Shown piece by piece: positions 34,752 to 42,307 of a DNA stretch of 64,000 nucleotides. The first letter of the stretch is position 1, and the number at the start of each line of letters is the position of its first letter. Both the position numbers and the translations under genes were made by a program. This stretch comes from Micromonospora rosaria (GTDB taxonomy: Bacteria > Actinomycetota > Actinomycetes > Mycobacteriales > Micromonosporaceae). The stretch covers positions 1 to 64,000 of the forward strand of contig NZ_LRQV01000013.1 of NCBI RefSeq assembly GCF_001567585.1. The letters run 5' to 3'. Below the pieces are notes generated by a model. It was not told the DNA's origin. It worked only from the letters and a program-made list of their open reading frames with translations, and did not search any database.

Positions 34752-35931
34752 CCCGCCGCAGACGTCGACGCCGGCCGCTGACCGGGTGCAGACGTCGACG
34801 CCGGCCGCTGACCCGCCGCAGACGTCGGCGCCGGCTGCTGATTCGGTGCCGGCGACGAGCGCCGGCACGGTGCCGGCGGTCCGGTTCCACGGACCCGCCG
34901 ACGTCCGGCTGGAGGAGGTGCCGGCCCGCGACCCGCTGCCGCACGAGGTGGCGCTCGCCCCGCTGGCCGTCGGGGTGTGCGGCACCGACGGCCACATCGT
35001 GGCGGGCGACTTCCCGGCCGCCCGCCCGGTCGTGCTCGGGCACGAGGTCTGCGGCCGGGTCACCGCGGTCGGGTCGGCGGTCGACGGGCTCGCCGTCGGC
35101 GACCTGGTGACCGTGGAGCCGCACCACTACTGCACCGGTTGCGTGTACTGCCGGCTCGGCCAGGAACACCTGTGCGACCACCGGCGCGGGTACGGGGTGC
35201 GGCTCGACGGCGGGATGACCCGGCGGCAGCTCGTGCCGGGGCGGATCGCGTACCGGCTGCCGGCGGGCACGGTGCCGTGGATCGGGGCGCTGACCGAGCC
35301 GCTGGCCTGCTGCGTGCACGGGATGGACCGGCTCGCCCCCGTCTCGGGCCTGCCGCTGCTGGTGTACGGCACCGGGCCGGCCGGGGCGATGATGGTGGCG
35401 CTGGCCCGCGCCGCCGGGCTCGCCCCGGTGGTGGCCATGGACCCCCGGCCACAGCGGCGTGACCTGGCCCTGGCGATGGGCGCGCACGCGGTGTTCGACC
35501 CCGGCGACCCGACGGCGGAGGCGGCGGCGCGGGCACTGACCGGCGGGCACGGGTTCCCGTACGTGGTCGACGCGGTCGGTTCGGGGCGGGTGCTGCGCGC
35601 GGCGCTGGACCTGGCGTCCCGGGGCGGACGCATCCTGGTGTTCGGGGTCGCCCACCCCGACGACGAGGTGCCCATCCGGCCGAACGAGATCTTCTCCCGG
35701 GAGTTGTCGATCGTCGGCGCGCTGATCAACCCGTACACCCATCACCGGGCGGTGGGGCTGCTGCCCACGCTGCCGCTGGACCGGCTGACCCCGGCGTTCT
35801 TCGGGCTCGACGCGCTGCCGGCGGCGTTGGCGGAGCAGCGGTCCGGCACGGCCGACAAGGTTTTCCTCGCCCCGTACGGGGTGGACCTCGCCACCGGCGT
35901 CGGCGACCTGGCCGGGGTGGGCCAGGGCTGA
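34738..35931 (+). CDS. Zinc-dependent MDR-family dehydrogenase (second) with a repetitive N-terminus
   Basis: The 397-residue product begins with about 45 residues of low-complexity sequence containing three 10-residue repeats (DPPQTSTPAA type). A standard MDR dehydrogenase follows: GVCGTDGHI, LGHEVCG, the structural zinc cysteines in CTGCVYCRLGQEHLC, and the Rossmann motif VYGTGPAGAMM. Motifs are closest to sorbitol/L-iditol dehydrogenases. A GTG at about 34870 would give a core enzyme without the repeats. It is the last gene of the operon, overlapping the GntR gene, and is followed by a hairpin. Confidence 0.8.
   Translation: MTASDPPQTSTPAADRVQTSTPAADPPQTSAPAADSVPATSAGTVPAVRFHGPADVRLEEVPARDPLPHEVALAPLAVGVCGTDGHIVAGDFPAARPVVLGHEVCGRVTAVGSAVDGLAVGDLVTVEPHHYCTGCVYCRLGQEHLCDHRRGYGVRLDGGMTRRQLVPGRIAYRLPAGTVPWIGALTEPLACCVHGMDRLAPVSGLPLLVYGTGPAGAMMVALARAAGLAPVVAMDPRPQRRDLALAMGAHAVFDPGDPTAEAAARALTGGHGFPYVVDAVGSGRVLRAALDLASRGGRILVFGVAHPDDEVPIRPNEIFSRELSIVGALINPYTHHRAVGLLPTLPLDRLTPAFFGLDALPAALAEQRSGTADKVFLAPYGVDLATGVGDLAGVGQG
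34750..34839 (+). repeat. 30-bp tandem repeat in the 5' end of the second dehydrogenase gene
   Basis: Three in-frame 30-bp units (34750-34779, 34780-34809, 34810-34839) differ by only a few bases and encode repeats of DPPQTSTPAA. A degenerate fourth begins at 34840. Confidence 0.85.
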
Positions 35932-35938
35932 GCCCGGC

Positions 35939-35972
35939 GGGCCGGCCACCGGCGGAGCCCGTCGGCCGGCCC
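35939..35972. terminator. Hairpin between convergent genes
   Basis: Arms gggccggcc (35939-35947) and ggccggccc (35964-35972) are perfect complements around a 16-nt loop. It lies between the dehydrogenase stop (35931) and the permease stop (35975), so it may end both transcripts. Confidence 0.7.
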
Positions 35973-35974
35973 GG

Positions 35975-38140
35975 TCAGCGCGGCAGGTGGGTGGGCATGT
36001 TGGTGACCACGATGCCGGGCACCCGGCGTACCGCCCGGCGCAGGCGGCGTTCGGTGCGGTGGTGCAGCACCCGCTGCCAGGGGTGTTCCACCACCACCTC
36101 GGGCACGACGACCGTGACGGTGACGTCGGGCCGGCCGCGCCGCAGCGCGCGGACGTACCGGGCCAGCGGGGCGACGGTCACCCGGTGCGGGGACAGGATC
36201 GTCTCCAGCGGGATGTGGTTGCCCCAGGCGTCCCACTGGTCGTGGAAGCGGCGGGCCTCCTGCTCCTCGGGGCTGACGTGGACGGCGAGGGTCGGCTGCC
36301 CGAGCGAGCCGACGTACGCGAGGGTCCGCAGGGCCGCCTGGTTGAGCCGGACCACCGGGACGACGAACAGGTGCCGGACCTGCTGCGGGAGGACGGCGGC
36401 CGGGTCGGCGGCGACCCCGGCGCGCGGCGGGTGCGCCAGGACCGCCGCCTGCGGGCTCAGCGCGTCGCGGACCCGGTCGTAGTGCCGGCGGACCCGGAGG
36501 AACAGCCAGACCAGCAGCGGGACGGCGAGCACCACCAGCCAGGCGCCCTCGGCGAACTTGGTGACCGCGGCGGTCAGCAGCACCACGGCGGACAGCAGCG
36601 CCCCGACGCCGTTGAGGCAGGCGCGGCGGCGCCAGCCGGCACCCCGGTGGCGGCGCCAGTGGTTGACCATGCCGGCCTGGGAGAGGGTGAAGGCCAGGAA
36701 GACGCCGACCGCGTAGAGCGGGATCAGCGACTGGGTGTGCCCGCCGAACGCGACGACGATCAGCGCGGCGCAGGCCGCGAGGGTGACCAGCCCGTTGCTG
36801 AAGGCCAGCCGGTCACCCATGTGCAGGAACCGGCGGGGGACGTAGCTGTCCCGGGCCATGAAGTACAGCAGACGCGGCAGGTCGTTGAAGGCGGTGTTCG
36901 CCGCGAAGAGCAGGACGAGCGCCGTGGCGACCTGGATGAGCGGGTACCACGGGCCGTGCGGGAAGGTGCGGTGGGCGAGCTGCGACAGCAGGGTCTCGTC
37001 CCGCCGGGGCACCAGGCCGTTGAGGTGGATCAGCAGGGTCAGGCCGACGAAGAGCACGACGAGGATGCCGACCATCCAGGTGAGGACCGTGCGCGCGTTG
37101 CGCCACTCGGTGGGCCGGAAGACCGGCACGGCGTTGGAGACCGCCTCGATGCCGGTCATCGAGGTGGCCCCCGAGGCGAAGGCCCGCAGCACCAGCAGCA
37201 GGCTCAGCCCCTGCACGGCGGGGGTCGGTGCGGGCGCGACGGGGGTGAAGCCCCGGGCCGCGGCCTGGCCGAGCCCGACGGCGACCAGCCCGACGACGGC
37301 GGCCAGGAAGAGGTACGTCGGCGCGGCGAAGACGTTGCCGGCGACCCGGACGCCCCGGAGGTTGCCCGCCAGCAGCAGCCCGATGACCGCCAGCGCCAGC
37401 GGCACCGCGAGCGGCGTGAGCGTGGGCAGCGCGGAGGTGACCGCGGCGACCCCGGCCGCCACCGAGACCGACACGGTCAGGATGTAGTCCAGGATCAGGC
37501 CGGCCGCCGCGGCCAGGCCCGCCCGGGGGCCGATGCTGTCGCTGGCCACCAGGTACGACCCCGCACCGTGCGGGTAGGCGTAGACGGTCTGCCGGTACGA
37601 CACGCCGACCGTGACCATCAGGACCACCAGGGCCGCCGCGATCGGCAGCGACAGCCCGAGCGCGCCGCTGCCGGCGAGGAGCAGCACGGTCAGCATCGCC
37701 TCCGGCCCGTACGCCACCGAGGACAACAGGTCGGAGGAGAGCACCGGCAGGGCGACGAGCTTCGGCATCCGTTCCCGCAGCACGGCCGCGCTGGCCAGCG
37801 GCGGACCGAGCAGCAGCCGGCGCAGCCGCCCGGCGGCCCGGCCCGGCGGGGTGTCCCCCCGCTCCGCGCCGGCGGTGGCGGCGAGGTACCCGGGATGCTC
37901 CGGCTGGAACGGCCCCGGCGGGCCGGTTCCGGCGCCGGTGGTGTCCGTCGGCCGCCGCACCTCGCTGACCCCGGGGTCCACCGGCAGAGCCCGGACCCGG
38001 TCGTTGAGCCGCCACTGCCGGCCGAGCCTGCCCAGGGCGGCGAGGTCACCCGCGGACAGCGGTGGGAACTCCGCGGAGGGGCTGAGGGTCGTCGAGGGGG
38101 CCGGGGTCTTCTCCTCCCGATCATCCCTCGGCGTGCCCAC
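35975..38140 (-). CDS. APC-family amino acid/polyamine-type permease with a C-terminal cytoplasmic domain
   Basis: From the GTG at 38140 the protein is 721 residues; the true start could lie further in. After about 120 polar residues come twelve membrane helices of the APC fold: LSSDLLSSVAYGPEAMLTVLL, HGAGSYLVASDSIGPRAGLAAA, and GATSMTGIEAVSNAVPVFRP. A soluble C-terminal domain (about 520-721) with HLFVVPVVRLNQAALRTLAY and VTVVVPEVVVEHPWQRVLHH resembles the USP-like tail of KUP/APC hybrid transporters. Substrates of this subfamily are unclear (amino acids or K+). It diverges from the DedA-like gene. Confidence 0.78.
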   Translation of the reverse strand: MGTPRDDREEKTPAPSTTLSPSAEFPPLSAGDLAALGRLGRQWRLNDRVRALPVDPGVSEVRRPTDTTGAGTGPPGPFQPEHPGYLAATAGAERGDTPPGRAAGRLRRLLLGPPLASAAVLRERMPKLVALPVLSSDLLSSVAYGPEAMLTVLLLAGSGALGLSLPIAAALVVLMVTVGVSYRQTVYAYPHGAGSYLVASDSIGPRAGLAAAAGLILDYILTVSVSVAAGVAAVTSALPTLTPLAVPLALAVIGLLLAGNLRGVRVAGNVFAAPTYLFLAAVVGLVAVGLGQAAARGFTPVAPAPTPAVQGLSLLLVLRAFASGATSMTGIEAVSNAVPVFRPTEWRNARTVLTWMVGILVVLFVGLTLLIHLNGLVPRRDETLLSQLAHRTFPHGPWYPLIQVATALVLLFAANTAFNDLPRLLYFMARDSYVPRRFLHMGDRLAFSNGLVTLAACAALIVVAFGGHTQSLIPLYAVGVFLAFTLSQAGMVNHWRRHRGAGWRRRACLNGVGALLSAVVLLTAAVTKFAEGAWLVVLAVPLLVWLFLRVRRHYDRVRDALSPQAAVLAHPPRAGVAADPAAVLPQQVRHLFVVPVVRLNQAALRTLAYVGSLGQPTLAVHVSPEEQEARRFHDQWDAWGNHIPLETILSPHRVTVAPLARYVRALRRGRPDVTVTVVVPEVVVEHPWQRVLHHRTERRLRRAVRRVPGIVVTNMPTHLPR

Positions 38141-38269
38141 CGCACCTCCGCGTTGCCACCGCGCCGCTCGCACCACCGACGATCGCAGGAACCACGGCGG
38201 CGCAGGCGACGTTCGGCGAAGAACCCCGAACGGTGTGGCTCGACGGGCCCCACGGGCGACAATCCCGGG

Positions 38270-38872
38270 GTGGACCGGCTGCTGACCCTGCTCGCGGGCC
38301 TGCCGCCACTCGCGGTGCTGACCGTGGTCCTCGTGCTGCCCGCGCTGGAGTCCTCGACGCTGGTGGGGCTGGTGGTGCCCGGCGAGGCGGCGGTCCTGGT
38401 CGGCGGGGTGGCGGCCCACGCGGGCGGGGTGCCGCTCGGGGCGGTGATCGGCGCCGCGACGGTCGGGGCGTTCCTGGGTGACCAGGTCGGCTACCTGGTG
38501 GGCCGGCGGTTCGGGCCGGCCGCGCTGGCGCACGGCCCACGGTTCCTGCGTCGCCGGGCCGACCTGGGCCGGGCCCGGCGCCTGCTCACCCGGTGGGGCG
38601 CGCTGGCCGTCCTGCTCGGCAGGTGGGTGGCCGTCCTGCGCACGGTGGTGCCGCTGGTCGCCGGGGCCAGCGGGATGCCCCGCACGTCGTTCACGTGGGC
38701 GAACCTCGTCGGGGGGACGCTCTGGGCCACCGGCGTGTCCCTGGTGGGCTACCTCGGGGCCGCCTCCTGGCGGTACCTGGACCAGCGGCTGGGCGTCGCG
38801 CAACTCGCCCTCTTCGGCCTGGTCGTGCTCGGCGTGCTGCTGGTGTCCTGGTACCGGCGGCGGCACCGCTGA
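38270..38872 (+). CDS. DedA/SNARE-associated-family membrane protein
   Basis: The 200-residue protein has the DedA pattern: ALESSTLVGLVVPGEAAVLVGG at the first re-entrant segment, GDQVGYLVGRRFG, RWVAVLRTVVPLVAGASGM, and FTWANLVGGTLWATGVSLVGYLG. DedA proteins act as phospholipid scramblases or flippases, including undecaprenyl-phosphate recycling. The GTG start at 38270 fits the family N-terminus. The 129-nt region to the permease gene must hold two divergent promoters; none was resolved. Confidence 0.85.
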   Translation: MDRLLTLLAGLPPLAVLTVVLVLPALESSTLVGLVVPGEAAVLVGGVAAHAGGVPLGAVIGAATVGAFLGDQVGYLVGRRFGPAALAHGPRFLRRRADLGRARRLLTRWGALAVLLGRWVAVLRTVVPLVAGASGMPRTSFTWANLVGGTLWATGVSLVGYLGAASWRYLDQRLGVAQLALFGLVVLGVLLVSWYRRRHR

Positions 38873-38890
38873 CCGGGGTGGCCGTGCCGC

Positions 38891-38908
38891 CGGCCGGTGG
38901 ACCGGCCG
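38891..38908. terminator. Short GC palindrome between convergent genes
   Basis: cggccggt (38891-38898) and accggccg (38901-38908) form a perfect palindrome 19 nt after the DedA stop and immediately before the stop of the convergent membrane-protein gene. Confidence 0.5.
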
Positions 38909-39952
38909 TCACCCGCCGGTGGGGGCCCGGCCGTCGCAGCGTACGTCCGGGTCGGCGAGGGGTCGTTGCGGCATCATCCAGTCCAGGGCGGTCGCCTCCA
39001 CCGGCCAGCCGTGCACCGCCACCACGCTGTACGGCGCCCCGGCGTCCTGCGGGCAGAGCGCCTGCGACCGGACCCGGCCGTTGGGCAGGAACCGCACCAC
39101 GCCGGTCTCGTCCAGCACGATCGTCGACGTGTCGGTGACCGTGATGAGGGCGCCGACCAGCACCTCCGGGGCCGCCGGATCGGCCGACGCCCGCTCCGCC
39201 CCGTCGTCCGGGGCACCATCGGCCGGCTCCGCCGCGCCCATCTCGACCGCCGCCGTCGGCAGCACCGGCACCCGGAGGAAGACCGCCCCCATCACCAGGG
39301 GGAGCACGGCGGCGACCACGTAGGCCAGACCGTGGGTCAGTGTCGGGGCGACGCGGGCCGGAACCGGGCCGGTGAGCAGCACGGACGCGGCGGGCGGCAC
39401 GGCCAGCAGGGCGGCCGTGGTCACCTCGCCCCGCGACGCCGCCGCCCAGATCGCCGGGCCCAGCACGGCGTACGCCAGCACCGCCGCCGCCACCGGCAAT
39501 CCCACGCTGACCAGCAGGATCCGGGTCGGCTGGTCCGGGAACAGGTAGCGGGTGCGCAGGGCGAGCAGCCAGAGCCCGAGCATCAGCAACGTCGGCAGGA
39601 ACCGGAGTTGCCAGGTGAGCGCCCCCAGGGCGACCCCGGCGGTGAGCACCCAGCCCGGGGTGCGCGCCGTCCAGGAGGCCAGCAGCGACCGCTCCGGCTC
39701 GAACCGGTCCGGCGCGCTGAGCCGCAGCAGCCGCCCCAGCACGCCGAACGTGAGCACGGCCAGCGGGAGCGCCCAGAGCAGGGCGATCAACAGGGCGCTG
39801 AGCAGGCCGAGCGGGCTGACGTACTGCACCAGCAGCAGCATGGTGGACATGTCCTGCCGGCTGAGCTGCCACAGCCGCAGCACCAGGAGCAGGACGGGGA
39901 AGGCCGGCAGGAGGGTCAGCAGCCACTGCTGCGCCTGCCGCGCCCCCGCCAT
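38909..39952 (-). CDS. Polytopic membrane protein of unknown function
   Basis: The 347-residue protein has about seven to eight membrane helices in residues 10-250 (for example LLTLLPAFPVLLLVLRLW, LLSALLIALLWALPLAVLTFG). A C-terminal soluble tail (about 270-347) contains VGALITVTDTSTIVLDETG and VVRFLPNGRV. No family was recognised. It starts 37 nt inside the end of the gene for a membrane-anchored family-3 solute-binding protein, so the two are surely co-translated. A joint role in sensing or transport is inferred. Confidence 0.65.
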   Translation of the reverse strand: MAGARQAQQWLLTLLPAFPVLLLVLRLWQLSRQDMSTMLLLVQYVSPLGLLSALLIALLWALPLAVLTFGVLGRLLRLSAPDRFEPERSLLASWTARTPGWVLTAGVALGALTWQLRFLPTLLMLGLWLLALRTRYLFPDQPTRILLVSVGLPVAAAVLAYAVLGPAIWAAASRGEVTTAALLAVPPAASVLLTGPVPARVAPTLTHGLAYVVAAVLPLVMGAVFLRVPVLPTAAVEMGAAEPADGAPDDGAERASADPAAPEVLVGALITVTDTSTIVLDETGVVRFLPNGRVRSQALCPQDAGAPYSVVAVHGWPVEATALDWMMPQRPLADPDVRCDGRAPTGG

Positions 39953-41070
39953 CCGACGCGGCCGGCCCGGGTGACCCGGTTTGGCGACGATCCGGGGTGC
40001 GCCGGGACCGGTAGCGCGATCCTCTCCCACGGCCACTGCCGTACCTCCACCTTCCTCGGCTCGGGTTGCTGCTGTTCCGCGACCGACTGCGGGAGGTTGT
40101 AGCGCTGCTGCCACCGGAGGTTGGCGTCGTACGCGTCCTCCCAGGCGGTGTTCTTCTCGTCCTTGGCCGAGGCGTAGAGCGCGAGGTCGACCAGGTCCCG
40201 CAGCGCCAGGTTGGAGCCGGTGTTGACCCCCCACATCTCCTGGGCGGACGAGCCGATGTCCCAGTGCCGCAGCGGCTTGGCGTTGCGGAGACCGACCGTG
40301 AAGCGCTGGCCGTCGTCGTTCGGCTGGTCGCCGGTGACGAAGCCGGCGAGGATCGCCGCGTCGGTCGTGACCGCGTACACCTGCCCGTCGTACAGCAGCT
40401 GGATGCATTCGCTGATCTTGTTCCGGCCGATCGGCGTCGCGCCCGCCTCCCGCAGGCGCTGGGAGGACGTCGAGGTGGTGAGCGTGCAGACCCGCTGCCC
40501 GGCGAGGTCCTCCAGGCTGCTCACCTGGTCCCGGCCCTCGACGCTCTTGAGCGTCACCACCGACTGCTCGGTGGCGAGGTACGGGGCGGAGAAGACGGCG
40601 CCTTCCTCCTCCTCCCGCTGCCGGGTGATGCTGTACGAGGCGATCACCAGGTCGACGGTGACGAACCCGTCGCCCTCGCGGGCCTGGCGGCGGGCCCGGT
40701 CCTCGCTCTCGATCGGCAGGAAGCGCACCCGGGACCGGTCGATGCCGAGATAGCCGGCGATCATGTAGGCGATCTCGATGTCGAAGCCCTTCCACACGTT
40801 GTTCGAGAACTGCTGGGCGATGCCGGGCTGGTCGTCCTTCACGCCGATGCGGAGGTACTGCCGGCCCTTCAGGCCGGCCTGTTCCAGCAGTTCGTCGCGG
40901 GTCGGTGGGCCGACCGCGACCACGATCGGGATCACGGCCGCCACCAGGACGGCCAGCACGACCACCAGTCCCACCAACCGGATCTGACGGATCCGGGTGG
41001 CGCGCGACGGTGCGGGCACCGCCGCTGTCGGTCCGGCCGGACCCGGCTCGCTTGCCTGGCTCAACTGCAC
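39916..41070 (-). CDS. Membrane-anchored family-3 solute-binding protein
   Basis: The 384-residue protein has a cytoplasmic N-terminus (about 30 residues), one membrane helix (IRLVGLVVVLAVLVAAVIPIVV) and an extracellular amino-acid-type binding domain: LRIGVKDDQPGIAQ, GFDIEIAYMIAGYLG, DLVIASYSITRQR, VFSAPYLATEQSVVTL, LAGQRVCTLTTSTS. Family-3 proteins bind polar amino acids, glutamine or glutamate among them. No ABC permease is next to it. A membrane-tethered binding protein paired with a membrane protein resembles the GlnH-GlnX sensing idea in actinobacteria rather than transport (inference). Confidence 0.75.
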   Translation of the reverse strand: MQLSQASEPGPAGPTAAVPAPSRATRIRQIRLVGLVVVLAVLVAAVIPIVVAVGPPTRDELLEQAGLKGRQYLRIGVKDDQPGIAQQFSNNVWKGFDIEIAYMIAGYLGIDRSRVRFLPIESEDRARRQAREGDGFVTVDLVIASYSITRQREEEEGAVFSAPYLATEQSVVTLKSVEGRDQVSSLEDLAGQRVCTLTTSTSSQRLREAGATPIGRNKISECIQLLYDGQVYAVTTDAAILAGFVTGDQPNDDGQRFTVGLRNAKPLRHWDIGSSAQEMWGVNTGSNLALRDLVDLALYASAKDEKNTAWEDAYDANLRWQQRYNLPQSVAEQQQPEPRKVEVRQWPWERIALPVPAHPGSSPNRVTRAGRVGWRGRGRRSSGC

Positions 41071-41145
41071 CCTCCCCGCTCGCTACCCGGTGCCTGGCCC
41101 TCCATTGTGGGGTCGCCGGACGGTCCGTGACGACCCACCAGGGCG

Positions 41146-41175
41146 GCGGCGAGCGGGTCGTGACCCGCTCGCCGC
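41146..41175 (-). terminator. Perfect 14-bp hairpin after the CHAP gene
   Basis: Arms 41146-41159 (gcggcgagcgggtc) and 41162-41175 (gacccgctcgccgc) are perfect complements with a 2-nt loop. They lie 56 nt downstream of the CHAP stop and upstream of the solute-binding-protein gene. Confidence 0.72.
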
Positions 41176-41231
41176 ACAAGGGGCGGGACGACGCCCGGCC
41201 GGCTCGACGACCGACCGGGCGTTCCCGCGTC

Positions 41232-41909
41232 CTACTTCGGTACCGGTGAGGTGAAGCCGACGACGGAGGCCGCACGGTTGGACGTGTTGAACACGTGCTT
41301 CACCGCGTCGGACCTGTTGCCCTCGACGGAGTTGAAGGTCCCGTCGGTGTTGTTCTCCTGGTACGACGTGACGATGCCGACGTGGTCGATGACGCCGTCG
41401 CCCTCCCAGTCGTACACGACCGCGTCACCCTTGCGCGGGACGTAGCTGCCCTTGGGGTGCCAGGTGCCGTTGTTCACCCCGTAGGTCCGGAAGCTCGACG
41501 CGAGCGCGTTGAGCCCGGTGTACTTCGCCGTTCCCCAGTAGAAGGCGAACTTGGCGAAGTCGGCGCACCAGGCGCGGGCCCGCCAGTTCACCGTCACCCA
41601 GGACTTCGTGCCGTCGCGGTACTGGTAGCCCTTGCTGGAGGTGCCGCAGGTGGAGGCCGGGTTGTTGTCGTACCGGTCGTTGTTCGGGTCGGCCCAGAAG
41701 CCGGTGTAGAAGTTGCAGTTGGTGCCCTTCTCGGACAGCCGCTTCAGCACCTCCGCGTTGTCCGAGTAGACCTGGTTGTACGCGATGTTGCCGACGTCGA
41801 TGCCCAGGGTGGTGTCGGCGGCGTGGGCGGCGGTCGCCGGGACCACCAGCGCGGCGCCGACGGACACGGTGGCCACCGCCGCGGTGACCATTCTCTTCAG
41901 GACGTTCAT
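41232..41909 (-). CDS. Secreted CHAP-domain protein (peptidoglycan amidase/peptidase-like)
   Basis: The 225-residue product has a Sec signal peptide (cleavage near AHA-A, residues 28-31). A CHAP domain follows with the catalytic cysteine C115 in RAWCADFAKFAFYWG and histidine H176 in GVIDHVGIVTSY. Other cysteines (C65, C88) could form a disulfide. CHAP enzymes cut peptidoglycan cross-links or stem peptides. GGAGGA precedes the ATG. Monocistronic, with its own hairpin terminator. No known cell-wall riboswitch was recognised upstream. Confidence 0.82.
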   Translation of the reverse strand: MNVLKRMVTAAVATVSVGAALVVPATAAHAADTTLGIDVGNIAYNQVYSDNAEVLKRLSEKGTNCNFYTGFWADPNNDRYDNNPASTCGTSSKGYQYRDGTKSWVTVNWRARAWCADFAKFAFYWGTAKYTGLNALASSFRTYGVNNGTWHPKGSYVPRKGDAVVYDWEGDGVIDHVGIVTSYQENNTDGTFNSVEGNRSDAVKHVFNTSNRAASVVGFTSPVPK

Positions 41910-42155
41910 CGGTCCTCCGGAAAAGCGGGCGGCAGTATGCCTGCGGCCCGTGGGGAAACGCTCCGCCGGTCGGCGGTAGCGCGGTTCTCGAATTGCGTCC
42001 GCTGGTCACTCTTTGATTCGCGTGGCCCCAACCCGCGTGGTGCCACACCGGACGCCATTCGTTTGTAGCAATCTCCGGCGGTGGCGGTAAGTGATTCGGA
42101 ACAGGCCCGGACAACCTCGGACAACCCCGGGACGGGGCCCTCCGGCAATCGCGTA

Positions 42156-42168
42156 CGGAACTGTTCCG
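42156..42168. promoter_or_regulatory. Palindrome in the CHAP / YD-repeat toxin intergenic region
   Basis: The 398-nt divergent gap 41910-42307 is less GC-rich than the genes. It holds the 13-bp palindrome cggaac-t-gttccg at 42156-42168. Nearby are related direct elements: ggaacaggcccggac (from about 42100), and gaacaaggccggac directly after the palindrome. They look like a cluster of operator half-sites. No regulator can be named. Confidence 0.4.
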
Positions 42169-42307
42169 AACAAGGCCGGACGCTTCTGGCCGCACCTGTC
42201 GGGCGGGCACGTGTTTCGATTCTTCGCGGGTTCGACCACCGCTGGCGGGACACCGTAGGCGGTACGCGGCAGACCCCCACCGACCCACCGTCCGTAAGGG
42301 AGTCACG

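Noticed and set aside
24008..35931. Inositol catabolism (because of the DUF2090 aldolase and ALDH)
   Set aside because: No inositol dehydrogenase, IolE, IolD or PfkB-type IolC is present; the kinase is of the PfkA type and the ALDH is not of the CoA-acylating kind by motif.
41910..42100. c-di-AMP (ydaO-type) riboswitch in front of the CHAP gene
   Set aside because: Such riboswitches precede many actinobacterial wall hydrolase genes, but the conserved blocks could not be found in the leader.
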